Part shown: in pieces, positions 1-7,438 of the stretch
How positions within the stretch are numbered: position 1 is the stretch's first letter
Layout of the letters: every line of letters starts with the position of its first letter
From: Terriglobales bacterium
GTDB lineage: Bacteria; Acidobacteriota; Terriglobia; Terriglobales; Acidobacteriaceae
Direction of reading: 5' to 3'
Assembly: GCA_015655315.1 (NCBI GenBank)
Contig: JAATFH010000264.1
Span: 1-35,769 of the forward strand
Length of the DNA stretch: 35,769 nt
Notes under the pieces: generated by a model
Databases searched by the model: none
What the model saw: only the letters and a program-made list of their open reading frames with translations
Told to the model about the DNA's origin: nothing
Position numbers and translations under genes: made by a program

Positions 1-123
1 GGGATTCTTTCGTTTCACGATGACGGAAATGCGGATGGTTTGCTCGGGCGACGTAGGACCAAGGTGCATTGCCTGCACCGGTGCTTTGCGTTCGCTTCTT
101 TCCAGAGTGATGCGAGGAGCCAT
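1..123 (-). CDS. Pro-kumamolisin / S53 (sedolisin) protease, N-terminal fragment
   Basis: A reading frame of 41 codons starts at the ATG on 123-121 and runs off the left edge without a stop. The peptide begins MAPRITLERSERKAPVQAM and continues HLGPTSPEQTIRISVIVKRK. This matches the start of the pro-kumamolisin activation domain, in which a Ser-Glu-Arg segment precedes an Ala-x-x-x-Gly-Pro-x-x-Pro turn and an I-x-V-x-V-x-x-R strand. A ribosome binding site (GAGGTG) lies 5 nt upstream of the ATG. Family knowledge: such proteins are acid-active serine-carboxyl peptidases, usually secreted, whose propeptide is cleaved off at low pH. The catalytic domain with its Glu/Asp/Ser triad would lie outside the window, so activity cannot be judged. 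The start lacks a classical signal peptide, as is often the case in bacterial members. Confidence 0.72.
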   Translation of the reverse strand, partial: MAPRITLERSERKAPVQAMHLGPTSPEQTIRISVIVKRKNP

Positions 124-195
124 AAATCACCTCATTTAATCGTGTGCAACGCGGTTGGAGTCTCGGGCAGACCCGAAACCTTTGACGAGAAACGA

Positions 196-480
196 TCAGG
201 CTGCTCGATTGCGCTCTTTCTTACGAGCGCTTTCGATTCGCCGCGAGAGCAGCTCTTTCGCCTTTTCGAGCCGGGCCTTGTCCTCTGCGCTCAGCACCTT
301 TCCTGCTCGATTGATGAAATAGGTCAGCATTCTCATGCCGGAGCCTGGGCCCTTGGGCGACACCTTCTTCGACGCAAGCGTGCGGGCAATTGTCTCAGGA
401 TTTTTCTTGAAAAGTCCTTCCGGCGGGTGCGTGGAATCGGTCTTCACGTTCCTGACCCACTTTTTCGGCGAAGCAGCCAT
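196..480 (-). CDS. DUF3175 family protein
   Basis: A 94-residue, strongly basic protein with no signal peptide or membrane segment. It matches the layout of DUF3175: an N-terminal KKWVRNV segment, a Gly-Leu-Phe-Lys-Lys-x-Pro turn with I-A-R-T-L near residues 23-35, a central MLTYFINRAGK block near residue 50, and a charged helix (LSAEDKARLEKAKELL) before a basic tail. The function of the family is unknown. The small size and high Lys/Arg content would fit nucleic-acid binding, but that is speculation. An AGGAG box lies about 9 nt before the ATG and supports this start. It lies 72 bp upstream of the protease on the same strand and could be cotranscribed with it. Confidence 0.75.
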   Translation of the reverse strand: MAASPKKWVRNVKTDSTHPPEGLFKKNPETIARTLASKKVSPKGPGSGMRMLTYFINRAGKVLSAEDKARLEKAKELLSRRIESARKKERNRAA

Positions 481-558
481 GAGCGCATCTCCTGCTGGTA
501 TCCCATTTACGTGCTTTACACAGAGATGCTGATTTCATGAAAGAGGCTTTGCGTGATT

Positions 559-900
559 TTATGTCTGGCGGTCACCGTGACTGGGCGGCTGCGAGATCAC
601 CAGAAAGCGCGTGTCCGCATGCGACAGATTCTTCGCCTGGTGCGGCTGGCCCGGAGCAATCTCGATACCCCGACGCGATTTCAGGGCAACGCTTCTGTCA
701 TCGAACTGCATCGTCAGCTCGCCTTCGAGGACATAGAAGAATTGCCGCGCGTGTTGATGCCAGTGCCGCTGCTCCTCGCCTCCCGCAGGCATGCGCTCTT
801 CAATTACGCTGAGTTCCTGGGAGCGCACCAGATGCCAGCCGTCGCATATCTCGCCCCAGACGTAGTGATCGGCTGTCGCTGTACTGATCGCTTCGCTCAC
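559..900 (-). CDS. Small single-domain cupin protein
   Basis: A 113-residue protein with one cupin_2 barrel. Cupin motif 1 is visible as [17 protein letters not shown] near residues 46-62 and gives three His plus a Glu as probable metal ligands. The second motif ([14 protein letters not shown], near 79-92) supplies a further His. It starts with GTG, whose GTGA overlaps the TGA stop of the upstream carboxyltransferase gene (bases 897-900), so translation is probably coupled. Cupins of this size are often metal-dependent isomerases, dioxygenases or small-molecule sensors. Nothing here fixes the substrate. Coupling to a carboxylase subunit suggests a role in acyl-CoA or carbohydrate metabolism, but this is only inference. 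Confidence 0.82.
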   Translation of the reverse strand: MSEAISTATADHYVWGEICDGWHLVRSQELSVIEERMPAGGEEQRHWHQHARQFFYVLEGELTMQFDDRSVALKSRRGIEIAPGQPHQAKNLSHADTRFLVISQPPSHGDRQT

Positions 901-2516
901 AGCGGAATGTTCCCGTGCTTCTTCGGCGGATTCTTATCCCGCTTGCCCTGAAGCATTTCAAGCGCTGTGATCAGCCGTCGGCGCGTCTCGCGCGGCAGAA
1001 TGACGGCATCGACATAGCCGCGCTCGGCGGCGACATAGGGGTTGGCGAACTGCTCGCGGAATTCGTGGACCTTCTCTGCGCGCGCCGAGGCCAGCAACTG
1101 CTGTTTGCGTTCCTCAGTCAAAGGGCCTTCGGTGGCCTCGGCTTCGGCGACCGATTCATGCAGCTCGCGGCCGTAGACAATGTTGACCGCTCCCTCCGGT
1201 CCCATCACGGCGATCTCCGCGGTAGGCCACGCCAGATTCAGGTCGGTGCGGATATGCTTCGAGCTCATGACGCAGTAAGCGCCGCCATAAGCCTTGCGCG
1301 TGATCACTGTGAGCTTGGGCACCGTCGCCTCGGCAAACGCATAGAGCAGCTTGGCTCCGTGGCGGATGATGCCGCCGTACTCCTGCTGCGTTCCCGGCAA
1401 AAATCCGGGCACATCTTCAAGCGTGATAAGCGGGATGTTGAAAGCATCGCAGAAGCGCACAAAGCGTGCGGCTTTGACGCTAGCATCGATATCGAGCACG
1501 CCCGCAAGAAAAGCAGGCTGGTTGGCGACGATGCCAACCGGGCGGCCATTCATGCGGGAGAAGCCGATAACGATATTGCGCGCGAAGTGCTCGTGCACCT
1601 CAAAGAAATAGCCGTCGTCAACAATGCGCTCGATGACCTGCTTGATGTCGTAGGGCTGGTTTGATTCCGCAGGCACAAGAGAATCGAGTTCAGGATCGGC
1701 GCGGTCCACAGGATCGGTGCAGTTGCGGCGCGGCGGATCGTCGATATTGTTCGAGGGCAGAAAGCTGAACAGCTCGCGGATCATGGCGAGGCACTCAGCA
1801 TCGTCGTGCGCCATGAAATGAGCTACGCCGGAACGCTCATTATGCGTGCTCGCACCGCCCAGCTCTTCCTTGGTGACTTCTTCGTGCGTCACCGTCTTGA
1901 TGACATCCGGTCCGGTCACGAACATGTAAGAGGTCTTGTCCACCATCAGCGTAAAGTCGGTGATGGCGGGCGAGTAGACCGCCCCGCCCGCGCAGGGGCC
2001 GAGAATGGCCGATATCTGCGGTATCACGCCGCTGGCCAGCGTGTTGCGCAGAAAAATATCCGCGTAGCCTGCGAGGGAAACAACGCCTTCCTGGATGCGC
2101 GCGCCGCCGGAATCGTTCAGCCCGATGATGGGCGAGCCGACGCGCATCGCCATGTCCATGAGCTTGACGATTTTGGCTGCGTTCGATTCGGAGAGCGAGC
2201 CGCCGAAGACGGTGAAATCCTGCGCGAAGACGAAGACGGTGCGGCCATCGATGCGTCCGTATCCGGTGACGAAACCATCGCCGGGAATGCGCTTCTGCTC
2301 CATGCCGAAGTCGGTGCAGCGATGGGTAACGAACTTGTCGGTTTCCTCGAAGGTGCCTTCATCGAGCAGCAGGACGATGCGCTCGCGTGCCGAGAGCTTG
2401 CCCTCGCGATGCTGGCGTTCGCGCCGCTCTGCGCCGCCGCCTTCTTCGGCAAGGCGGTTACGACGTGCGAGTTCTTCGAGAGATTCTGCCCGTATCGTGG
2501 GGCCGGATGTTCTCAT
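897..2516 (-). CDS. Acyl-CoA carboxylase carboxyltransferase subunit (propionyl-/methylcrotonyl-CoA type)
   Basis: A 539-residue biotin-dependent carboxyltransferase beta subunit, full length for the PccB/MccB family. The N-terminal half contains [13 protein letters not shown] and the oxyanion-forming [12 protein letters not shown] and [12 protein letters not shown] blocks (about 105-190). The C-terminal half has [20 protein letters not shown] and [12 protein letters not shown] (about 375-420), then a tail with YGRELHE and ERGYVDAVI. It would transfer carboxybiotin CO2 to the alpha carbon of an acyl-CoA in the cytoplasm, together with a biotin carboxylase/BCCP partner that is not encoded here. 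GGARIQ and GGAVYSP favour a propionyl-CoA-type substrate over the methylcrotonyl type, but sequence alone does not decide. A TATAAT hexamer lies 8 nt before the ATG with no Shine-Dalgarno sequence. It forms a translationally coupled pair with the cupin. Confidence 0.9.
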   Translation of the reverse strand: MRTSGPTIRAESLEELARRNRLAEEGGGAERRERQHREGKLSARERIVLLLDEGTFEETDKFVTHRCTDFGMEQKRIPGDGFVTGYGRIDGRTVFVFAQDFTVFGGSLSESNAAKIVKLMDMAMRVGSPIIGLNDSGGARIQEGVVSLAGYADIFLRNTLASGVIPQISAILGPCAGGAVYSPAITDFTLMVDKTSYMFVTGPDVIKTVTHEEVTKEELGGASTHNERSGVAHFMAHDDAECLAMIRELFSFLPSNNIDDPPRRNCTDPVDRADPELDSLVPAESNQPYDIKQVIERIVDDGYFFEVHEHFARNIVIGFSRMNGRPVGIVANQPAFLAGVLDIDASVKAARFVRFCDAFNIPLITLEDVPGFLPGTQQEYGGIIRHGAKLLYAFAEATVPKLTVITRKAYGGAYCVMSSKHIRTDLNLAWPTAEIAVMGPEGAVNIVYGRELHESVAEAEATEGPLTEERKQQLLASARAEKVHEFREQFANPYVAAERGYVDAVILPRETRRRLITALEMLQGKRDKNPPKKHGNIPL

Positions 2517-2524
2517 GAAGTCGG

Positions 2525-2530
2525 ATTATA
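2525..2530 (-). promoter_or_regulatory. Possible -10 hexamer (TATAAT) giving a leaderless carboxyltransferase mRNA
   Basis: Read on the minus strand, TATAAT is followed by 8 nt and then the ATG of the carboxyltransferase. A transcript started the usual 6-8 nt after a -10 box would begin at the start codon. No good -35 hexamer is found 17 nt further up, so this is a weak call based on the exact -10 match and the lack of a ribosome binding site. Confidence 0.35.
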
Positions 2531-2608
2531 GAAGAGCGCATCCCACAGCAGGAGGAAGGGGCAGGGATGGGGGAATCTCTGTGAACAGCAGATGACTCCG
2601 CGATCTTG

Positions 2609-2779
2609 CTAATAGACCTCTTTGTGGAAGAGATCGTCTTTCTCTTCACACGGGGTGCAAACGCAACCGACCGCGCATCCGATCAACATCCCAACACCAA
2701 TCGTTACCAGGATGGCCGGCAAAAAATCGCTCAGATGTGACAAGTGACTCAGTAAATCGTGCATCTTAAGGAACCACAT
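2609..2779 (-). CDS. Small single-pass membrane protein with a Cys-rich juxtamembrane segment
   Basis: A 56-codon frame not matched to any family I know. The N-terminus is amphipathic with repeated Leu-Ser-His. Residues about 20-41 form one hydrophobic helix (FLPAILVTIGVGMLIGCAVG), directly followed by CVCTPCEEKDD and a charged end, giving four Cys around the membrane boundary. The ATG at 2779 is preceded by AGAGGGG with 7 nt spacing, which is a good ribosome binding site for such a short gene. It lies upstream of the carboxyltransferase on the same strand, separated by 92 bp. The Cys cluster could bind metal or form disulfides. Coding status rests on the ribosome binding site and the clean membrane-helix pattern only. 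Confidence 0.5.
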   Translation of the reverse strand: MWFLKMHDLLSHLSHLSDFLPAILVTIGVGMLIGCAVGCVCTPCEEKDDLFHKEVY

Positions 2780-3032
2780 AATCTAGCCCCTCTTCCAATC
2801 TTCCAGGAAAAAGTAATACGACCGCATTGCTTCGAATTGCCTCCATCATCTCACTGCTTCTTATTTTTTAGACGATATAAAGCAACTTTTTTTCTCGAAA
2901 TTAGCGATCCGACTCCCTTATCGGCACTGCACGCGCAGCGCTTGAGACTATCAACTAAGATGCGGTCTCCTATCTTTGCGTATAGATTCCCTATTTGATT
3001 TCTGGCGAATAAAATACGAAAATGTTGCTGCT

Positions 3033-4337
3033 GTGACCACCACTGCCCAACTCGCGGAAAAATCGGAACCGCGCGTGCGATGGCTCTTTCTCGACCTGAA
3101 TTCCTATTTTGCCTCCGTCGAGCAGGAACTTCGCCCGGAGCTCCGCAACCGGCCTGTGGCTGTGGTTCCCGTCATGGCCGACTCAACCTGTTGCATCGCC
3201 GCCAGTTATGAGGCCAAAGCTTTTAAAGTCAAGACCGGAACCCAGGTCGGCGAAGCCAAACGCCTCTGCCCGGGCATTGAACTGGTGGAGGCTCGGCACG
3301 AGCTCTACGTCGATTATCACAATCAAATCGTAAAGGCCGTCGAGAGCTGCGTGCCGGTTTCAACGGTGATGTCGATCGACGAGATGGCCTGCAGCCTGAT
3401 CGGTCGCGAGCAGCCGCTGGTCGCCGCGCTCGATCTGGCGCGGCGCGTGAAAGAGACGATTAAGAAGAACGTCGGCAGCACTCTGCGCTGCTCGGTGGGG
3501 CTGGCTCCCAATCGCTACCTGGCAAAAATCGCTTCGGACATGGAAAAACCGGATGGACTGGTCGCGCTGACCCACGACATCCTGAAGCCCGCCCTCCAGC
3601 AGCTCGTGCTGCGCGATCTGCCCGGGGTCGGCGCGCGCATGGAAAAGCATCTCCACGCGCGGGGCATTCGTACGATGGAGCAGTTACTGGACCTGGATCG
3701 AGAAGCCCTGAGCGACGTGTGGGGCGGCGTCGGCGGGGAGAAACTCTACTACTGGCTGCGCGGCGAAGATTTCAACGACGCCAAGCTGGCGCATGCGAAA
3801 TCGATCAGCCACAGCCACATGCTGCCGCCGGAGTTCCGCTCACGCGACGGGGCCTACGCCATTGCCCATAAGCTGCTGCATAAGGCGGCCATGCGCCTGC
3901 GGGCCGCTCATCTCTGGGCGGCGAATGTATCGCTGGCCGTCAAGTTCGTCGTTCCGAAAGACCTGGCCCGGAAGCGCCACTACTCCGGCATACCGCAGAG
4001 CGGCTGGTCGCACGGCATGACCGTGGTCGAATGCCAGGATAATCAAACTCTGGTAGAAGCCCTCTGCAAGCTGTGGGCGCAGCTGCCGCAGGGAGAGCTT
4101 TATCAGAGACCGTTCTACGTGGGCGTGTGGCTGGGCGAGCTCGTTCCCGACCAGCTGCACACGCTGAGCCTTTTTTCCAGCCTGGAAGCAGAATCGCGGC
4201 GTACCCGGCTTTCGGAAACGATGGATTCGCTGAACCACAAGTACGGAACAGACACGCTCTTCCCGGCAAGCATGCTGCTGGCAAAAGCAGCCGCGCCCAC
4301 ACGCATCGCCTTCACCAGCATTCCCGATCTGTTCTGA
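3033..4337 (+). CDS. Y-family DNA polymerase (DinB/Pol IV-like)
   Basis: A Y-family translesion polymerase of 434 residues from the GTG at 3033. An in-frame TTG at 2976 would add 19 residues of unconvincing sequence and a leader that is not family-like. The palm starts with WLFLDLNSYFASVEQ, giving the first catalytic Asp. The second acidic motif is MSIDEMACSL, about 95 residues on. GLAPNRYLAKIASDMEKPDG is the fingers/palm signature, and DLPGVGARMEKHLHARGI is the thumb helix-hairpin-helix. The C-terminal little-finger region is present (about 290-400). It is expected to bypass damaged template bases with low fidelity. It appears to be expressed alone; no imuA or lexA homologue is nearby. The upstream region is AT-rich and contains GAGAC and GTCTC arms 16 bp apart (2944-2969), a possible operator of unknown meaning. 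Confidence 0.85.
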   Translation: MTTTAQLAEKSEPRVRWLFLDLNSYFASVEQELRPELRNRPVAVVPVMADSTCCIAASYEAKAFKVKTGTQVGEAKRLCPGIELVEARHELYVDYHNQIVKAVESCVPVSTVMSIDEMACSLIGREQPLVAALDLARRVKETIKKNVGSTLRCSVGLAPNRYLAKIASDMEKPDGLVALTHDILKPALQQLVLRDLPGVGARMEKHLHARGIRTMEQLLDLDREALSDVWGGVGGEKLYYWLRGEDFNDAKLAHAKSISHSHMLPPEFRSRDGAYAIAHKLLHKAAMRLRAAHLWAANVSLAVKFVVPKDLARKRHYSGIPQSGWSHGMTVVECQDNQTLVEALCKLWAQLPQGELYQRPFYVGVWLGELVPDQLHTLSLFSSLEAESRRTRLSETMDSLNHKYGTDTLFPASMLLAKAAAPTRIAFTSIPDLF

Positions 4338-4350
4338 AGCGGTCTTGTGA

Positions 4351-4671
4351 ATGAATGCTACTCTGTTCGTGCTCGTCATTCTTGTGACATGTTTTATGAG
4401 TTCTTCAACAAAATCAGTCCTTGCATCTCTCCTTAAAGGATTAGCTTGGCTTTTTTTCGCAATCGCAGGTCTTGCATTTTGGTTAGGAGGGCGGGCCATC
4501 AATGAATTTGCCAGAACGGAACGAATGCTGGCTGAGATGGAAGGGATTGCGTTGGCTGTAGTGTGTCTGGGTTTGGGTGCTGTGGTGAAATCTGCGGGAG
4601 AAAATCTTACGGAATATGAAGAAGAATCGACTCCAACGACTCAGGCCTCCTCAAAAAAGTCGATTGAGTGA
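4351..4671 (+). CDS. Small two-helix membrane protein of unknown function
   Basis: A 106-residue protein I do not recognise. Residues 1-17 are hydrophobic (a first membrane helix or an uncleaved signal). A second strong helix spans about 27-46 (LLKGLAWLFFAIAGLAFWLGG) and a third moderately hydrophobic stretch spans about 63-80 (GIALAVVCLGLGAVV). The tail is acidic and Ser/Thr-rich (YEEESTPTTQ). It starts 13 bp after the polymerase stop, so it could be cotranscribed with it. Base composition is lower in GC than its neighbours. It ends 8 bp from the convergent HxlR gene. Confidence 0.55.
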   Translation: MNATLFVLVILVTCFMSSSTKSVLASLLKGLAWLFFAIAGLAFWLGGRAINEFARTERMLAEMEGIALAVVCLGLGAVVKSAGENLTEYEEESTPTTQASSKKSIE

Positions 4672-4679
4672 CTTCTATC

Positions 4680-5024
4680 CTACCGCCGCGCATTTTTTTC
4701 CATGCGAGCAAGATGTATCCGCCCCCAGCCGCAGATCTGTTCCAATACCGGAGCCAGCGTCCATCCATATTTCGTGATCGAATAGCGCACGCACGGCGGC
4801 ACTCGTTTTTCTTCATGCCTGGCAAGGATGCCGTCGCGCACCAGCTCCTGCAGATGCCGTATCAGCATGCGCTCCGTAATTCCGGGAATGCTGCGCCGCA
4901 GCTCGCTGGTCCGCAGCGGCCCGTCACACAGCCTCCACAAAATAGTCCCTTTCCATCGTCCATCGACGACCGACAACATAGCGTCGATCGGGCACTCCGA
5001 CATCTCTTTTTTCGAAACAGGCAT
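4680..5024 (-). CDS. HxlR-family winged-helix transcriptional regulator
   Basis: A 114-residue HxlR regulator. It shows the usual order: a short N-terminus with the conserved Cys in SECPIDAML (residue 11), DGRWKGTILWRL (helix 1), LRTSELRRSIPGITERMLIRHLQELVRDGIL (recognition helix region, about 37-67) and a wing with VRYSITKYGWTL. Members bind DNA as dimers, and several sense oxidants or electrophiles through the conserved Cys. A longer frame runs upstream to 6047, but it is antisense to the neighbouring genes and does not resemble the family. An ATG at 5072 is possible but would place the inverted repeat at 5042-5057 inside the gene, so 5024 is preferred. It is divergent from the DUF1772 gene, its likely target. 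Confidence 0.87.
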   Translation of the reverse strand: MPVSKKEMSECPIDAMLSVVDGRWKGTILWRLCDGPLRTSELRRSIPGITERMLIRHLQELVRDGILARHEEKRVPPCVRYSITKYGWTLAPVLEQICGWGRIHLARMEKNARR

Positions 5025-5041
5025 AGGCCGCAACTCCAGCG

Positions 5042-5057
5042 CTGACAAATTAGTCAG
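5042..5057. promoter_or_regulatory. Inverted repeat, candidate HxlR operator
   Basis: CTGACAAATTAGTCAG has perfect 5-bp arms (CTGAC/GTCAG) around a 6-bp AT-rich centre. It lies 18 bp upstream of the HxlR start and 66 bp upstream of the divergent membrane-protein start. Position and symmetry fit a site for autoregulation and control of the neighbour. This is inferred from position; no binding data can be seen in sequence. Confidence 0.4.
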
Positions 5058-5123
5058 TACATCCTTTTGCATCAGTATACGGAGAAGCTGGATCAGAAGG
5101 AGTAAATCCACAGGAGTCCTCGC

Positions 5124-5570
5124 ATGCACTCTCTCGACATACTTACCATCCTTTGCTCCGGTTTTATGATCGGCACCGAGCTTGCCGTATCTGCCTTCAT
5201 CAACCCCGTCGTCTGGCAGCTTGAGGATCGCGTGCAGGCAAAAGCTTTGAGCCTCTTCGCCGCCCTGCTCGGCAAGGCGATGCCCGTCTGGTACGGAGTG
5301 TGCCTGCTTCTCAAGCTGATCGAAGCATTCGTACGGCGGCATGAGCCCGCGCTGCCATCTCTGCTCATCGCCGCAGGCCTCTGGATTGCTGTCATCATTT
5401 ACAGCGTGACAGTGCTGGTGCCGATCAATAACCGCATCGTTGTTCTTGAGTCCGGCGCGCTGCCTGCCGGATGGCTGCAGGAACCCAAAAAATGGGACAT
5501 GCTTCACCGCTGGCGCATCTTGTTTCTCACGGTCGCCATGGTCTTCCTGCTTCACGGCATTCTGCGGTAG
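5124..5570 (+). CDS. DUF1772 (anthrone oxygenase-like) membrane protein
   Basis: A 148-residue integral membrane protein with four hydrophobic helices (about 5-24, 40-62, 76-98 and 130-147). It has the DUF1772 hallmarks: a small-residue first helix ending in FINPVVW, VLVPINNRI in the third segment, and WDMLHRWRI before the last helix. The family also includes fungal anthrone oxygenases, but bacterial members mostly have no assigned role and often sit beside HxlR or MarR regulators, as here. An AGGAG box 7 nt before the ATG supports the start. It is likely controlled by the divergent HxlR protein through the palindrome in the shared promoter region. Confidence 0.82.
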   Translation: MHSLDILTILCSGFMIGTELAVSAFINPVVWQLEDRVQAKALSLFAALLGKAMPVWYGVCLLLKLIEAFVRRHEPALPSLLIAAGLWIAVIIYSVTVLVPINNRIVVLESGALPAGWLQEPKKWDMLHRWRILFLTVAMVFLLHGILR

Positions 5571-5599
5571 CGTGCAAATGCATTCGTTAGACTGAACCT

Positions 5600-6445
5600 G
5601 TGATTTCGTCCTACCGCGGCCGACTTGCGCCTTCGCCAACCGGACTGCTCCACCTGGGCCATGCACGAACTTTCTGGACCGCGTATCAACGGGCCTTGAA
5701 ATCCGGCGGCACGCTCGTGATGCGCAATGAAGACCTCGACCCGCAACGCTCGAAGCCGGAGTACGCGGCGGCCATGCTCGAAGATCTTCGCTGGCTCGGA
5801 ATTGGCTGGCAGGAAGGCCCGGATGTGGGTGGCCCGTACGTTCCATATGCGCAGAGCCAGCGGGGGGAGTTCTATCTGGAAACCTGGCGCAGATTGGTGC
5901 GTGAGGGCTTCGTCTATCCCTGCCGCTGCTCACGCAAAGACCTGGCCCGCATCGCGCAGGCGCCGCACGACGAGGATGACGAGCCGCTGTATCCCGGAAC
6001 ATGCCGGCCGGCCTCTGCCTTGGACGAAACAGCGGTACCGGAATCACCCGCCGGTCTGAACTGGCGCTTTCGCGTCCCCGACGGAGAAGCGATTGCCTTT
6101 GAAGACGGCCACTTTGGGCCGCAAAGCTTCGTCGCCGGACGCGACTTCGGCGATTTTCTCGTGTGGCGGCGCGATGACGTTCCCGCTTACCAACTGGCAG
6201 TCGTGGCCGACGATGCAGCCATGCGCATCACGGAAGTAGTGCGCGGCGCCGACCTGCTGCGCTCGACAGCGCGGCAGATTCTCCTCTATCGCGCCCTGAA
6301 TCTGGAGCCGCCCGCCTGGTTCCATTGTCCGCTGATGCACGATGCCGCTGGACAGAGGCTGGCCAAACGTCACGATGCGCTCTCCCTGCGTGCTTTGCGC
6401 GAGCAGGGCCAGACTCCGGAAGAGGTGATTGCGATGTTTGGCTAA
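5600..6445 (+). CDS. gluQ: Glutamyl-queuosine tRNA(Asp) synthetase
   Basis: A 281-residue paralogue of the glutamyl-tRNA synthetase catalytic domain lacking the anticodon-binding region, which is the diagnostic length for GluQRS. The N-terminus reads GRLAPSPTGLLHLGHARTF, containing the HIGH signature as HLGH. RNEDLDPQRSKPEY follows. The zinc-site pattern YPCRCSRKDL ... YPGTC (about 111-135) is typical of the family. The KMSKS-equivalent loop is RLAKRHDALSL near residue 257. The enzyme attaches glutamate to the queuine-derived base at position 34 of tRNA(Asp). The GTG start has no clear ribosome binding site; a TAGACT hexamer 6 nt upstream suggests a leaderless mRNA. Confidence 0.92.
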   Translation: MISSYRGRLAPSPTGLLHLGHARTFWTAYQRALKSGGTLVMRNEDLDPQRSKPEYAAAMLEDLRWLGIGWQEGPDVGGPYVPYAQSQRGEFYLETWRRLVREGFVYPCRCSRKDLARIAQAPHDEDDEPLYPGTCRPASALDETAVPESPAGLNWRFRVPDGEAIAFEDGHFGPQSFVAGRDFGDFLVWRRDDVPAYQLAVVADDAAMRITEVVRGADLLRSTARQILLYRALNLEPPAWFHCPLMHDAAGQRLAKRHDALSLRALREQGQTPEEVIAMFG

Positions 6446-6589
6446 ACGCAGACGACGTTGGACCGCACCACGGTTGAAGGCGCTCCCAAATACGATCCTG
6501 GATTCGCATCGGGATCAAAGTCCAAAAATAGATCGCCAAACAATATCGGAAGGGTCTAAGCTGCATAGGATTTTGGGCAGGCGGCTTGG

Positions 6590-7318
6590 ATGCGTAGCAG
6601 CAATCCAGTCATCGTTGTACTCGTTCTGGTATCGCTCGCGCATCCCGCGCCAAGCCAGGATTCGAATCGCCAAACTCCGGAGAGAGCTTCCCTTCACTCG
6701 AAATCCTCGGACTTCAACCGGGACATCTACTACAAAAACAAGCTCGAGTTTTCTCTCGAATCAGGATGGCTGCCCAACAACATTCCTTTCGTCTTCGACT
6801 TTCTCGTAGGCAGCCGCTTCAACGCGTGGCCGCTTCACTACACGCTCGTGCCGAACATCGCTTCTCTTCGCTGGCACGTGGATGACATATGGGGTCGTGG
6901 GATTTTGCGCGGCAACACCGACTTCACCTTCAGCGGCTCCTACACCGCAATTCCGCGAGGGCCGGAAACGCGGTATTTCGCCTTCGACTACGGTATCCGG
7001 CGCAACTTCATCCAGCGCAACTGGAGGATCGTGCCCTACTTTGAAGCGCGGGGCGGCGTCGGCAATATTAATGCGAAAGAGCCCTATGGAGTGCTCTATG
7101 CACAGGGGCAGGACCTGACATTCACTCTCATGATGGGCAGCGGAGCGCGGTATAACTTCAATCCCCGATACAGCATTGCTGCGGGAATGACATACATGCA
7201 CGTATCCAACTTCTACCTGTCCGAGCCGCGATACGAGGACTTCGGAATCAACGTCTACGGTTCGCTGGTGGGCATCAACATACGCCTGGGCAAGGAAAAA
7301 CGACGGCCTGATCCATAG
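6590..7318 (+). CDS. PagL-like lipid A 3-O-deacylase (acyloxyacyl hydrolase), outer membrane
   Basis: A 242-residue protein with an N-terminal signal sequence (hydrophobic core VIVVLVLVSLAHPAPSQ, likely cleaved near residue 23) and alternating beta-barrel strands. The C-terminal half carries the PagL features: a GSGARYNFNPRYSIAAGMTYMHVSN block, in which His and Ser of HVSN correspond to the catalytic pair, then SEPRYEDFGIN with a candidate acidic residue, and a final amphipathic strand ending in I-R-L-G. PagL removes the 3-linked acyl chain of lipid A in the outer membrane. The protein is somewhat longer than proteobacterial PagL because of an N-terminal insert. It stands alone, with no other lipid A genes close by. 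Confidence 0.75.
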   Translation: MRSSNPVIVVLVLVSLAHPAPSQDSNRQTPERASLHSKSSDFNRDIYYKNKLEFSLESGWLPNNIPFVFDFLVGSRFNAWPLHYTLVPNIASLRWHVDDIWGRGILRGNTDFTFSGSYTAIPRGPETRYFAFDYGIRRNFIQRNWRIVPYFEARGGVGNINAKEPYGVLYAQGQDLTFTLMMGSGARYNFNPRYSIAAGMTYMHVSNFYLSEPRYEDFGINVYGSLVGINIRLGKEKRRPDP

Positions 7319-7438
7319 AAGGGAGAGAACGGGCTTGTCGCCAGCCGGGATGCCGCCGCGTTCCTTTTGCTGAAGAATTTGTTTAAATCAAATAAAACCT
7401 GCAGATTCTCATGAATCATTCCACTGGTTTTGGGGTAG

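Noticed and set aside
3840-4502. 220-codon minus-strand frame across the polymerase end
   Set aside because: Antisense shadow without domain features.
5025-6047. Long N-terminal extension of the HxlR frame (455 codons in all)
   Set aside because: It is antisense to the DUF1772 and gluQ genes and has no resemblance to any domain; the HxlR start at 5024 explains the real gene.
6655-6675. GGATTCGAATCGCC resembling a tRNA T-loop
   Set aside because: It lies inside the PagL-like coding region, and no acceptor or anticodon stems can be formed around it.
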